Source of the DNA: Gemmobacter aquaticus
Lineage (GTDB): Bacteria; Pseudomonadota; Alphaproteobacteria; Rhodobacterales; Rhodobacteraceae
Assembly (NCBI RefSeq): GCF_007859075.1
Contig: NZ_VOAK01000020.1
Location: 1-64,000, forward strand
Reading direction: 5' to 3'
DNA length: 64,000 nt
Shown here: positions 9,081 to 16,657 of the stretch, piece after piece
Layout of the letters: every line of letters starts with the position of its first letter
Position numbering within the stretch: position 1 is the stretch's first letter
Made by a program: the position numbers and the translations under genes
Notes under the pieces: generated by a model
The model's database searches: none
What the model was told of the DNA's origin: nothing
Seen by the model: the letters and a program-made list of their open reading frames with translations, nothing else

Positions 9081-10601
9081 TCAGGTCCTTTTCCCTGCGC
9101 CTGCACCGGGTGCGGCAAGGGTCATGATGTTCTTTTCGGTCAGGTCTTCGCCGGACAACTCTCCCGTCAGATAGCCCTCGCTGACGACAAGGACGCGGTC
9201 GCACAGGCCGATCAGTTCGGGCATCTCGGACGAGATAACCACGATGCCCACGCCCTGTTCGGCGAGGTTGCGCAGGATCGCATGGATTTCAGCCTTGGCG
9301 CCGACGTCGACACCGCGGGTCGGCTCGTCCAGAAAGATCAATCGGGGGTGGACGGCCAGAAGCTTGGCGAGTGCGACCTTCTGCTGGTTGCCGCCCGAGA
9401 GGCTGGCCACACGGTGGGCCATGCTTGCAGCTTTGAGGCGCAGGGTTTCCCCGATCTCCTGCGCCATCCCGGCCTCGCGGCGCTTGTCGATCACGCCAAA
9501 CCTGCCCGCAACGCGCCGCAGGTCAAGCGCCGAGACATTGGCCGCGATCGAGAGGTCAAGAAACACGCCATCTCCCTTGCGGTCCTCTGACAGGTAGACC
9601 ACGCCTTTGGAGATGCAGTCGGCATAGTCCCTGAGGGTGACAGGCTCCCCTTCAAGGTGAACGCAGGCTTTGGCATCCCCCTCAAGCCGCGTGATCCCGC
9701 GGGCGATCTCGGTGCGTCCCGCGCCGATCAGACCCCCGAAGCCCAGGATCTCGCCCCGGTAGACCGAGAAGGACACATCCCTGAAACAGTGCCCAGAGGC
9801 GTTCTCGACGCGCAGAATCTCGGCCTGCCGAGGGCCTGATAGCTTGGGGGGGTAGAGTGTATCGAGCTTGCGACCCACCATGGCATTGACCACATCGGCC
9901 GGTGTCACGTCGGATGTATCGGCCGTCATCACGTGCTGACCGTCGCGCATCACCGTAACGCGCTGACAATTCTCAAAGATTTCGGCCATGCGGTGGGAGA
10001 TGTAGATGATGCCGATGCCCCGTGCCGCCAGATCACGCATGATCGAGAACAGCTTTTGCGCCTCGTGTTCGGTCAGTGCAGCCGTCGGTTCGTCAAAAAT
10101 GAGGATCCGGCAGTTCAAGGTCAGCGCCTTGGCGATCTCGACCAGTTGTTGCTGCGAGATGGAAAGCGCGCCCGCCGGAAGTCTGGGGTCAATGTAGGCA
10201 AGGGGGGCGAGGACTTCTTGTGCGGCGGTCACGAGTGCATGCCCCTCCATCAGCCTGCGCCGCGACTGTGCGGTCCGGGCCATGAAGATATTCTCGGCCA
10301 CCGAAATCTCGGGGCACAGCGCGATTTCCTGATGGACGAAACCGATGCCCAGCCCCTGCGCCACAGCGGGGCTGTCGACGCTCACGGGCTGACCGTCGAT
10401 CAGGATCTCTCCGGCATCAGGCTGAAGGATGCCATCGACAATGTTCATCAGTGTGGACTTCCCGGCACCGTTCTCGCCGGCAAGTGCATGGATTTCACCG
10501 GCCCGAAGCTCCAGTTGCCCCGAGCGTAGCGCACGGACCGCCCCGAAAGACTTGGAGATATCGCGAAGCTGCAGCAGGGGCTCGGGTGACATGATGACCA
10601 T
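9081..10601 (-). CDS. CUT2-type sugar ABC transporter ATP-binding protein (two ATPase domains)
   Basis: A 506-residue tandem ATPase of the RbsA/MglA/LsrA type. Domain 1 has Walker A GENGAGKST (42-50), signature LSISQQQLVEIAKAL and Walker B ILIFDEPTAALT. Domain 2 has the degenerate Walker A GGLIGAGRTE usual for this family, signature LSGGNQQKVALAKLL and Walker B LIFLDEPTRGVD. It energises import by the neighbouring permease and binding protein. The start is at 10601 or, three codons later, 10592; neither has a strong ribosome-binding site. The gene follows the binding-protein gene by 68 bases, a gap often used to set a higher level of binding protein. Confidence 0.92.
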   Translation of the reverse strand: MVIMSPEPLLQLRDISKSFGAVRALRSGQLELRAGEIHALAGENGAGKSTLMNIVDGILQPDAGEILIDGQPVSVDSPAVAQGLGIGFVHQEIALCPEISVAENIFMARTAQSRRRLMEGHALVTAAQEVLAPLAYIDPRLPAGALSISQQQLVEIAKALTLNCRILIFDEPTAALTEHEAQKLFSIMRDLAARGIGIIYISHRMAEIFENCQRVTVMRDGQHVMTADTSDVTPADVVNAMVGRKLDTLYPPKLSGPRQAEILRVENASGHCFRDVSFSVYRGEILGFGGLIGAGRTEIARGITRLEGDAKACVHLEGEPVTLRDYADCISKGVVYLSEDRKGDGVFLDLSIAANVSALDLRRVAGRFGVIDKRREAGMAQEIGETLRLKAASMAHRVASLSGGNQQKVALAKLLAVHPRLIFLDEPTRGVDVGAKAEIHAILRNLAEQGVGIVVISSEMPELIGLCDRVLVVSEGYLTGELSGEDLTEKNIMTLAAPGAGAGKRT

Positions 10602-10669
10602 TGGTTGATGTGAGATGGGCGACTGGTCGGACGAGGGTCCCCGCTGCTGTCCGCAGCGGGGCTGCGGAT

Positions 10670-11680
10670 TCAGTTCCGGCCTTCCATGTACTTCTCGAGA
10701 ACAAAGCTCTCGGCGTTCTCTTTGGTGATCACGGCAAAGCCGTTGTCGACGAAGGGGATCTGCATCGGGTTGTAGCCTGCGGTCTTGTAGTCATTGAACG
10801 GGTCGATTGCGTCGGGATGTGCCCCGAGGAAGGTGTTCATGAACCCGACAAACCCTTGAATCCCTTGGTTCGGGTTCAGCGCCATGTGGATGTTGCCGGC
10901 CTTGATCTCTTCCAGCGTGGTGGGCGAGATGTCGGCGTGGATGATCATGGGCTTCTTGCTGGCGGCCTTGGCAGCGGCAACCGCCCCTTCGGCCGAACCC
11001 GACTCGGGGATCCAGAGCGCCGCAAGGTTGGGGTTGGCCTGAAGCATGGCAGACACGGCGGTAAACGCTGCGTTCGGGTCCTGGTTAGTGGCCTGCCGCC
11101 CGACGAGCTTCATGTTCGGGTAGTTCTTCTCCATATAGGCGATCAGCGCCGTTACGCGCAGGTCGTGGTTCGACTGGCCTGGGTTTTCCAGCACCGCATA
11201 TTCCGCGCTGTCGCCCACGGTCTTGACGATCTCTTCGGCGGCGAATTTCGCCTCGGCCAGATTGTCAGAGGTGATGTAGGCGGTCCGCTTCGACTTGGGC
11301 GAGTCTGCAGCAAAGGTCGTGACCGAGATCCCCGCATCGACCGCGCGGTTGATCGGATCGATGAAGGGGTCCGCCTGCATCGGGTGAAGCAGGATGCCCT
11401 TCGGGCTGGTTACCAGATCCTGCTCGAACGAGGCGATCTGCTTGGTGATGTCGTAGTCGGGCGTGCCCGAGAACACGGCCTCGCAGCCAAAAGCCTCGGC
11501 GGCCTGCTTGAAGCCCTGGAACACCGGAACCCAATAGGGGTGCCCCATGACCATCACGTTCATCACATAGGTTTCGCCCGGTTCACAGCGCAGTGTGTCC
11601 TGTGCAAGGGCAGCCTGACTTGCCCCCAAAATCGCGATGGCGGAGGTGCCGCCGAGCACAAGTGCCTTCAGGTTGTTCAT
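10670..11680 (-). CDS. Periplasmic sugar-binding protein of a CUT2 ABC transporter
   Basis: A 336-residue secreted binding protein. The signal peptide MNNLKALVLGGTSAIAILGA ends with SQAALA and is predicted to be cut before Q27. The mature protein is a type I periplasmic-binding fold (HPYWVPVFQGFKQAAEAFGC, ILLHPMQADPFIDPINRAVDAG). The start at 11680 is fixed by a strong Shine-Dalgarno GGGAGGAAC. It is the first gene of the operon. Compared from memory with LsrB, the residues that contact AI-2 are not obviously kept (SNHD where LsrB has DQ; IPESGSAEG in place of the P-x-A segment), so I do not call this an AI-2 receptor. The ligand is presumably a small polyol or sugar. Confidence 0.88.
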   Translation of the reverse strand: MNNLKALVLGGTSAIAILGASQAALAQDTLRCEPGETYVMNVMVMGHPYWVPVFQGFKQAAEAFGCEAVFSGTPDYDITKQIASFEQDLVTSPKGILLHPMQADPFIDPINRAVDAGISVTTFAADSPKSKRTAYITSDNLAEAKFAAEEIVKTVGDSAEYAVLENPGQSNHDLRVTALIAYMEKNYPNMKLVGRQATNQDPNAAFTAVSAMLQANPNLAALWIPESGSAEGAVAAAKAASKKPMIIHADISPTTLEEIKAGNIHMALNPNQGIQGFVGFMNTFLGAHPDAIDPFNDYKTAGYNPMQIPFVDNGFAVITKENAESFVLEKYMEGRN

Positions 11681-11789
11681 CTGTTCCTCCCGTTTTTGAG
11701 GGGCTTGGCGCCCATTCTGCAATTTGTCGCGCGTCTCGCAATAGATTGCAGAATCGACATAGCAGTCGAAGAAGCGTTGGGTCAAAGCC

Positions 11790-11825
11790 ATTCTATTTTT
11801 CTATCACAAAGTGAAATTAATTTCA
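11790..11825 (-). promoter_or_regulatory. Promoter and palindromic operator of the sugar/polyol operon
   Basis: Upstream of the binding-protein gene lies a perfect 14-bp palindrome, TGAAATTAATTTCA (11812-11825), in an AT-rich patch unlike the surrounding GC-rich DNA. On the minus strand it is followed about 16 bases later by a -10-like TAGAAT (11795-11790), so a protein bound to the palindrome would cover the -35 area. It is the natural site for the operon's own SorC-family regulator. A transcript from here would have a leader of about 100 bases. The 11681-11996 stretch otherwise holds only the terminator listed next. Confidence 0.6.
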
Positions 11826-11857
11826 TTAGATCGGGGTTGTCTGGCGGTGTCCGCATG

Positions 11858-11883
11858 AAAAAAGGCCGCCCGAAGGCAGCCTT
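11858..11883 (-). terminator. Rho-independent terminator of the permease/thioredoxin operon
   Basis: Read on the minus strand, AAGGCTGCC-TTCG-GGCGGCCTT forms a 9-bp stem (one G·T-type mismatch) with a UUCG tetraloop, followed by a run of T. It lies about 115 bases past the thioredoxin stop and just before the next operon's operator. Confidence 0.8.
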
Positions 11884-11996
11884 GGTGGGACATTGATGGA
11901 CGATGAGTCGGCGGACCGGATCTGCAAATAACGCCTGTCACCGGACACTGGATTTTCTGCCAGTAACCATCCCCGTGGGCATTCACAGATAATGCG

Positions 11997-12224
11997 TCAG
12001 ATCAGCTTCCCGATCTCTTCAGCGCTAAGCACCTTGCCGCTCGAGACGACTCTCTCGTCGATGACGAGGCCAGGTGTGGACATGACGCCATAGGCTGCGA
12101 TCTCGGCAAAGTCGGTCACCTTGACGATTTCGGCCTGCTTGCCGACGGCGGCGGCTGCCGATCGCGCATTCTCGGCGAGCGTCAGGCATTTCTTGCAGCC
12201 AGAACCGAGGATCTTGATGATCAT
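11997..12224 (-). CDS. Small thioredoxin-like protein (redox-active disulfide protein 2 family)
   Basis: A 75-residue mini-thioredoxin. The active-site motif GSGCKKC (Cys10, Cys13) follows the first strand, and the cis-Pro segment STPGLVIDERVV fits the glutaredoxin/thioredoxin fold. Proteins of this type are often encoded next to UPF0718 permeases, as here: the permease gene is 12 bases upstream in the same operon. It may reduce the permease's conserved cysteines or its substrate, but the reaction is not established. The minus-strand terminator at 11858-11883 ends the transcript. Confidence 0.85.
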   Translation of the reverse strand: MIIKILGSGCKKCLTLAENARSAAAAVGKQAEIVKVTDFAEIAAYGVMSTPGLVIDERVVSSGKVLSAEEIGKLI

Positions 12225-12236
12225 GTCGTCTCCTTT

Positions 12237-13235
12237 TCAGACGAAAAGCGGGGTGATGGCGTTGAACAGAAAGCCGATGGCAAGGATGCCAAGGGTGACA
12301 ACGCCGACGAAGGTGAACAGAAGGGGCAGTCGCACCACCCGTTTCAGCATGATCAACGAGGGCAGCGAGAGGGCCGTGACGGCCATCATGAAGGCGAGAA
12401 CCGTGCCAAGACCCACGCCCTTGGCGACCAGCGCCTCGGCAATCGGAAGCGTGCCAAAGATATCGGCGTAGATCGGAATACCGATCAGTGTCGCAACCGG
12501 AACCGCCCACCACTTGTCCTGCCCCAGAAGGGTGGCGATCGCCTCTGCCGGGATCCAGTTATGGATCGCCGCGCCAATGGCGACGCCCACCAGCACATAG
12601 GGCCAGACGCGGTGGATGATGTCGCCGACCTGATCGCGGGCATAGGCCAGACGCTCGGTGCGGGTCATGCGCGGGATCTCGGCGCCAACTCGGGCGGCGC
12701 GGGCGAATGTGGCCACCTGATCTTCCATCTGCAGCCGCCCGATCACCGTGCCGCCAATGACGGCGACCACAAGCCCTGTCGCAACATAGGTCAAGGCGAT
12801 CGGCCAGCTGAAGATGGAGGCCAGCAGGATCACGGATGCCAGATCGACCAACGGGGACGAGATCAGAAAGGAAAACGTCACGGCCAGCGGCAATCCGGCT
12901 GCCGTGAACCCGATGAACAGCGGGATCGACGAACAGGAACAGAAGGGGGTCAGTGTGCCCAGAAGTGCGGCGAGGATGTTCGCACCAATCCCCGAGCGCC
13001 CTCCGAGGATCGCGCGGGTCCGCTCGGGCGGGAAGTGGCTTTGGACATATGAGATCGCAAAGATCAGGACCGACAGCAGGATGAAGATCTTGATCACATC
13101 ATAGACAAAGAACTGCACCGATCCGCCAATGCGCGAAGCGGGGTCGAGTCCAAGGCTGGTGATGCCCGCCCGGACCAGATCATCCAGCCAGACCATGCGA
13201 AGGAACTGGTCGTTCATCCCAGAAAAGACGTTCAT
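12237..13235 (-). CDS. UPF0718 / ArsP_1-family membrane permease
   Basis: A 332-residue protein with about eight membrane segments. The family signature TPFCSCSSIPLFIGFTAAGL is at about 96-115 with Cys99 and Cys101; PIYADIFGTLPIAEAL and MAVTALSLPSLIML come near the C-terminus. Characterised members (ArsP) export trivalent organoarsenicals through their cysteines; many others have no known substrate. It is divergent from arsR, with a FNR-type box and an ArsR-type operator/promoter in the 223 bases between them. I do not give it the symbol arsP because substrate cannot be decided from sequence. Confidence 0.82.
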   Translation of the reverse strand: MNVFSGMNDQFLRMVWLDDLVRAGITSLGLDPASRIGGSVQFFVYDVIKIFILLSVLIFAISYVQSHFPPERTRAILGGRSGIGANILAALLGTLTPFCSCSSIPLFIGFTAAGLPLAVTFSFLISSPLVDLASVILLASIFSWPIALTYVATGLVVAVIGGTVIGRLQMEDQVATFARAARVGAEIPRMTRTERLAYARDQVGDIIHRVWPYVLVGVAIGAAIHNWIPAEAIATLLGQDKWWAVPVATLIGIPIYADIFGTLPIAEALVAKGVGLGTVLAFMMAVTALSLPSLIMLKRVVRLPLLFTFVGVVTLGILAIGFLFNAITPLFV

Positions 13236-13351
13236 GCAGTCTCCGGTTTGGCCAGAGCATCCTGTTCGGGGCGCGCGAATATGCGGCTGGTAGCCATCTT
13301 TTGCACCTTTTTCGGTCAGGTGAAGCTGCGCATGTCTCTGACGTCTCGGCG

Positions 13352-13365
13352 TTGATCTGCGTCAA
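13352..13365. promoter_or_regulatory. FNR/FnrL-type box between permease and arsR
   Basis: TTGATCTGCGTCAA matches the FNR consensus TTGAT-N4-ATCAA in 9 of 10 defined positions, and is a form frequently seen at FnrL targets in Rhodobacter relatives. It is centred about 123 bases from the permease start and 100 bases from the arsR start, so either divergent operon could be oxygen-responsive. I could not find a well-spaced -10 for a class II site on the permease side. Confidence 0.6.
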
Positions 13366-13408
13366 CCGGGCCACGGGAATATGCACCGATGTCTGGATGG
13401 CATCCCCC

Positions 13409-13438
13409 TTGACCTTTAATTTCCATAAAACTAGAAAT
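13409..13438 (+). promoter_or_regulatory. arsR promoter with overlapping inverted repeat
   Basis: A -35 TTGACC (13409-13414) and -10 TAGAAA (13432-13437) are 17 bases apart. An inverted repeat ATTTC-N10-GAAAT (13419-13438) fills the spacer and -10, the place an ArsR-type repressor normally binds. The expected start of transcription is about 15 bases before the arsR ATG. Confidence 0.55.
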
Positions 13439-13458
13439 ATCGAAAATGGAGTCGGCGC

Positions 13459-13761
13459 ATGGATATTGATCAGGCAGCCTCACGACTTGCCGCGCTTGGC
13501 AATCCGACGCGGTTGCGGCTTTATCGGCTGCTCGTCCGGGCAGGTGACGCAGGGCTTTCGATGGGGCGAATTCAAGAGAGTCTGGGGATTCCCGGCTCGA
13601 CCCTTTCGCATCATTGCCGTGCGCTTGTGCAGGTCGATCTCATCCATCAGGAGAGGGTTGGCACATCGTTGATTTGCCGCACCAACTATCCCGTCATGCG
13701 CGGGCTGATCGACGATCTGCAAGCGGAATGCTGTGTGGATGCCTGTTGCACGGCGCCGTGA
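13459..13761 (+). CDS. ArsR/SmtB-family transcriptional regulator
   Basis: A 100-residue winged-helix repressor: ALGNPTRLRLYRLL begins the DNA-binding domain, and GSTLSHHCRALVQVDLI is the recognition-helix region. Possible metalloid ligands are Cys53 in the recognition helix area, Cys73 and two vicinal pairs at the C-terminus (Cys91-92, Cys96-97), consistent with As(III)- or Sb(III)-type sensing although the exact binding set is unknown. It is the first gene of an operon with the flavoprotein and the MFS transporter. The start is supported by an upstream GGAG. It probably represses its own promoter and perhaps the divergent permease. Confidence 0.88.
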   Translation: MDIDQAASRLAALGNPTRLRLYRLLVRAGDAGLSMGRIQESLGIPGSTLSHHCRALVQVDLIHQERVGTSLICRTNYPVMRGLIDDLQAECCVDACCTAP

Positions 13762-13811
13762 CGCAGGCGTTCTGGTGCGAAATATCATTGTTTTCATCAC
13801 AGGGGGACGGG

Positions 13812-15176
13812 ATGGAAAAGGTCGTGGCAATTCTCGGGGCTGGGCCGGTTGGCCTCGCGGCGGCAGCCCATGTGCTTGAGCGGGGGATGCAGCCGCTGAT
13901 CCTTGAACAGGGCGATGAGGTTGGACATGCGGTGCGGGAATGGGGCCATGTGCCGATGTTTTCAAACTGGCGCTACAACATCGATGCGGCAGCGGCGCGC
14001 CGGCTTCTGGCGACCGGCTGGGCGCCGCCCGACGATGGGGCACATCCGACAGGTGCCGATCTGGTCGATCACTACCTCGTGCCGCTCGGCCTGTCCCTGC
14101 GGCCTTGGTTGCGTCTGGGTCGGCGGGTGGTGGCTGTGTCCCGTGACGGGGTGGATAAGGTCAAGGACGCGGGGCGCGCAGCGGCTGCGTTCGTGATCGA
14201 GACAGAGGGCGCCGCAGGGGCAGAGCGCCATCGCGCCGATGCGGTCATCGATACGACCGGCACCTGGTTTCAGCCCAACCCCGGCGGTGCCGGGCGCCCC
14301 GTTCCCGGTGAGGTGGGGCACCCGGCCATCCGCTATGGAATGCCCGATGTTCTGGGCCGTGATCGTGCGCGCTATGCAGGCAAGCGCGTTGCCGTTTTGG
14401 GAGGTGGTCATTCCGCGATCGGAACGCTGATTGCCTTGTCGGATTTGCCGGGTGCGTCCCCGATCTGGCTGTGCAGGGCTGCGGGCATCGCGCGGGCCTT
14501 GGGCGGGGGGGCCGCCGATCAGCTTTCTGCGCGCGGCGCATTAGGCAGCGATACAGCCCGGCTGGTTCAAAGCGGGCGCGTCCGGCTGGAAACCGGATTT
14601 CACCTGTCGGCGATCGATGACGTGACGCCGCTTGCCGCCATTTCGACCGACGGCCGCCGCGTCGAGGTGGACGAACTGATCATTGCGACAGGCTTTCGGC
14701 CCGATCTTTCGATCCTGCGCGAACTGCGCGTGACGCTGGATCCGGCGCTGGAATCTCCGCCCGCGCTGGCCCCGCTTATTGATCCCAACCTGCATTCCTG
14801 TGGCACCGTCCGACCCCACGGCGCGGCAGAGCTTGCCCATCCTGAGCCGGGATTCTACATCGCCGGCATGAAGTCCTATGGCCGTGCGCCGACCTTCCTT
14901 TTGGCGACGGGGCATGAACAGGTCCGCTCCATCGTCGCGGCCATTGCCGGTGATCACGCTGCCGCCGCGCGTGTTGAGCTTGTGTTGCCGGAAACTGGTG
15001 TTTGCTCTGGCTCCGGACCACAGGTCGCAGATGTCGGGTCCGGCTGTTGCGGTGGGCCTGCCGTGGCGCACGCCGATGCCTGCTGCGCCGCAGATGAGAC
15101 TGCACGGGACAACGGCGCCTCCGGGTACGGATGTGCCGGGACGGCCGGACCTGCCAAGACCCCGGCATGCTGCTGA
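13812..15176 (+). CDS. ArsO-like FAD/NAD(P)-binding oxidoreductase with cysteine-rich tail
   Basis: A 454-residue flavoprotein. FAD is bound by ILGAGPVGLAAAAH (9-14) and NAD(P) by a second dinucleotide fold at VLGGGHSAIG (196-204); IIATGFRPDLSIL is the typical return motif. It resembles the putative flavin monooxygenases (ArsO) found in ars operons. The last 59 residues are unusual: glycine/alanine-rich with eight cysteines (398, 412, 413, 424, 425, 441, 453, 454), six of them in vicinal pairs, the last pair being the C-terminus. Such pairs bind trivalent arsenic or other thiophilic ions. I use the ATG at 13812 after GGGACGGG; upstream in-frame codons overlap arsR and are not homologous. Reaction and substrate are not proven. 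Confidence 0.75.
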   Translation: MEKVVAILGAGPVGLAAAAHVLERGMQPLILEQGDEVGHAVREWGHVPMFSNWRYNIDAAAARRLLATGWAPPDDGAHPTGADLVDHYLVPLGLSLRPWLRLGRRVVAVSRDGVDKVKDAGRAAAAFVIETEGAAGAERHRADAVIDTTGTWFQPNPGGAGRPVPGEVGHPAIRYGMPDVLGRDRARYAGKRVAVLGGGHSAIGTLIALSDLPGASPIWLCRAAGIARALGGGAADQLSARGALGSDTARLVQSGRVRLETGFHLSAIDDVTPLAAISTDGRRVEVDELIIATGFRPDLSILRELRVTLDPALESPPALAPLIDPNLHSCGTVRPHGAAELAHPEPGFYIAGMKSYGRAPTFLLATGHEQVRSIVAAIAGDHAAAARVELVLPETGVCSGSGPQVADVGSGCCGGPAVAHADACCAADETARDNGASGYGCAGTAGPAKTPACC

Positions 15177-16330
15177 CATTGCCGCAGGCCCGGCGCGGCT
15201 GGATCGTGATGGCGCTAGGGACAGCCCAGACTGTCGGCTGGGCCTCAAGCTATTACCTTCCTGCCGTTCTTGCGGCACCGATGGGGGCCAGCTTTGGCCT
15301 GTCGCCGGTTTGGGTTTTCGGGGCGTTCTCGATGGCGATGGTGGTCTCGGCCATGGTCGGCCCTTGGGCGGGCGGACGCATTGACCGGATCGGCGGGCGC
15401 GGCATTCTGATGCTGTCCAACCTCGTCTTCGCCTGCGGTTTGGCTATGCTGGCCGTCGCGCCATCGGCGGCAGTTCTGTTTCTCGCTTGGGCGGTAATCG
15501 GGCTGGCTATGGGCATGGGGCTTTATGAGGCGGCTTTTGCCACGCTTGCGGGTATCTATGGGCGCGAGGCGCGAGGGCCCATGACCGGCATCACCCTGAT
15601 CGCCGGATTTGCGAGCACGGTCGGGTGGCCGCTGTCGGGCATGATGCTGACGCATCTGGGCTGGCGCGAGGCCTGCACGGGCTGGGCGTTGCTGCATCTG
15701 TGCCTTGCCTTGCCGCTGAATGCACTTTTGCCCAAGGGGGCCGAACGGATTGCAGCGCTGCCCACCGCCCCGGAAGCTGGTGGTCCGCCGCCGCCACGCC
15801 TTGCTCTGTGGTTGCTGGCCTTCGTATTTGCCGCAACCTGGTTCAATTCGACCGCCATGGCGGCACATCTGCCGGGACTGCTGCAGGCTGCCGGTGCGAC
15901 CCCTGCGGTCGCGATTGCAGCGGGCGCCCTGATTGGCCCGGCGCAGGTTGCGGCGCGGGTGCTGGAGTTCGGGCTGCTCCGCCGCTTCCACCCGCTCGCC
16001 TCGGCCCGGCTCGCCGCCGCCGCGCATCCGATGGCTGCACTGTGCCTGATGGCCTTTGGCGGACCGGCCGCCTATGCCTTTGCCGTTCTGCACGGGGCGG
16101 GGAACGGGATACTCACCATCGCCAAGGGCACACTGCCGCTCGCGCTGTTCGGGGCGGCGGGCTATGGTGCACGGCTTGGCTGGCTGAATGCGCCTGCCCG
16201 TGCGGTGCAATCGGCCGCACCGCTGATCTTCGGCGCAGCATTGGCGGCCTGGGGCCTCTCGGCGGTCTGGCTGACAACGGGGATTGGGATTTTGGCAATG
16301 GCGGCGCTTCTTCTGCTGAAGCGACGCTGA
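15167..16330 (+). CDS. Major facilitator superfamily transporter
   Basis: A 387-residue protein with about twelve hydrophobic segments. The MFS loop 2-3 motif is visible as GGRIDRIGGRG, and the central cytoplasmic loop carries LPTAPEAGGPPPP. Its ATG at 15167 lies inside the last codons of the flavoprotein gene, overlapping by 10 bases, so the two are translationally coupled. In ars operons such transporters export arsenic species or oxidised products (for example ArsJ, ArsK), and the coupling suggests it exports the flavoprotein's product. It is not close enough to a known family by eye to name. Confidence 0.85.
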   Translation: MLLTLPQARRGWIVMALGTAQTVGWASSYYLPAVLAAPMGASFGLSPVWVFGAFSMAMVVSAMVGPWAGGRIDRIGGRGILMLSNLVFACGLAMLAVAPSAAVLFLAWAVIGLAMGMGLYEAAFATLAGIYGREARGPMTGITLIAGFASTVGWPLSGMMLTHLGWREACTGWALLHLCLALPLNALLPKGAERIAALPTAPEAGGPPPPRLALWLLAFVFAATWFNSTAMAAHLPGLLQAAGATPAVAIAAGALIGPAQVAARVLEFGLLRRFHPLASARLAAAAHPMAALCLMAFGGPAAYAFAVLHGAGNGILTIAKGTLPLALFGAAGYGARLGWLNAPARAVQSAAPLIFGAALAAWGLSAVWLTTGIGILAMAALLLLKRR

Positions 16331-16429
16331 GCGATAATGGCTTGATCAGGATCCGTACGAACTCGGGTTTGACCGAGAGACAGCGGTGGCCCCCGTGGTG
16401 TGGCACTTGCGCAGGCAGCGGACATGCAA

Positions 16430-16456
16430 AGGGTCGGGGGTTTCCCGCCCGACCCT
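16430..16456 (+). terminator. Hairpin downstream of the arsR operon
   Basis: AGGGTCGGG and CCCGACCCT pair as a 9-bp stem around a 9-base loop, 100 bases past the MFS stop. No T-run follows, so termination here is likely but not certain. The rest of the 16331-16657 gap holds only this hairpin and the fabI terminator. Confidence 0.45.
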
Positions 16457-16600
16457 CGCTTCCGTGAAGCGGTACTGGGGATACCAGCTTCACTGAACTG
16501 TCGTACCTTTTACACCACCGAACAAGATTCGATCAAATCATCATGCCTAACTGTGCGATGTGTTTCGCACGAGGGCAAGGCCGCGAACGAAAATGAACTG

Positions 16601-16634
16601 CGAAGCCCGGCGCCATCTGCGACGCCGGGCTTCG
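16601..16634 (-). terminator. fabI-operon terminator
   Basis: CGAAGCCCGGCG and CGCCGGGCTTCG form a perfect 12-bp stem with a 10-base loop, 24 bases past the fabI stop on the minus strand. A moderately T-rich stretch follows (CAGTTCATTTTCG). Confidence 0.75.
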
Positions 16635-16657
16635 GAAGAAGGTAAAGTGGTGTGTTG

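Noticed and set aside
10670-11680. Calling the binding protein an AI-2 receptor (LsrB)
   Set aside because: The positions that contact AI-2 in LsrB are not evidently conserved, and there is only one permease gene.
10601-11896. A 431-codon plus-strand open frame opposite the binding-protein gene
   Set aside because: The minus-strand gene has signal peptide, ribosome-binding site and family motifs; the plus frame has none.
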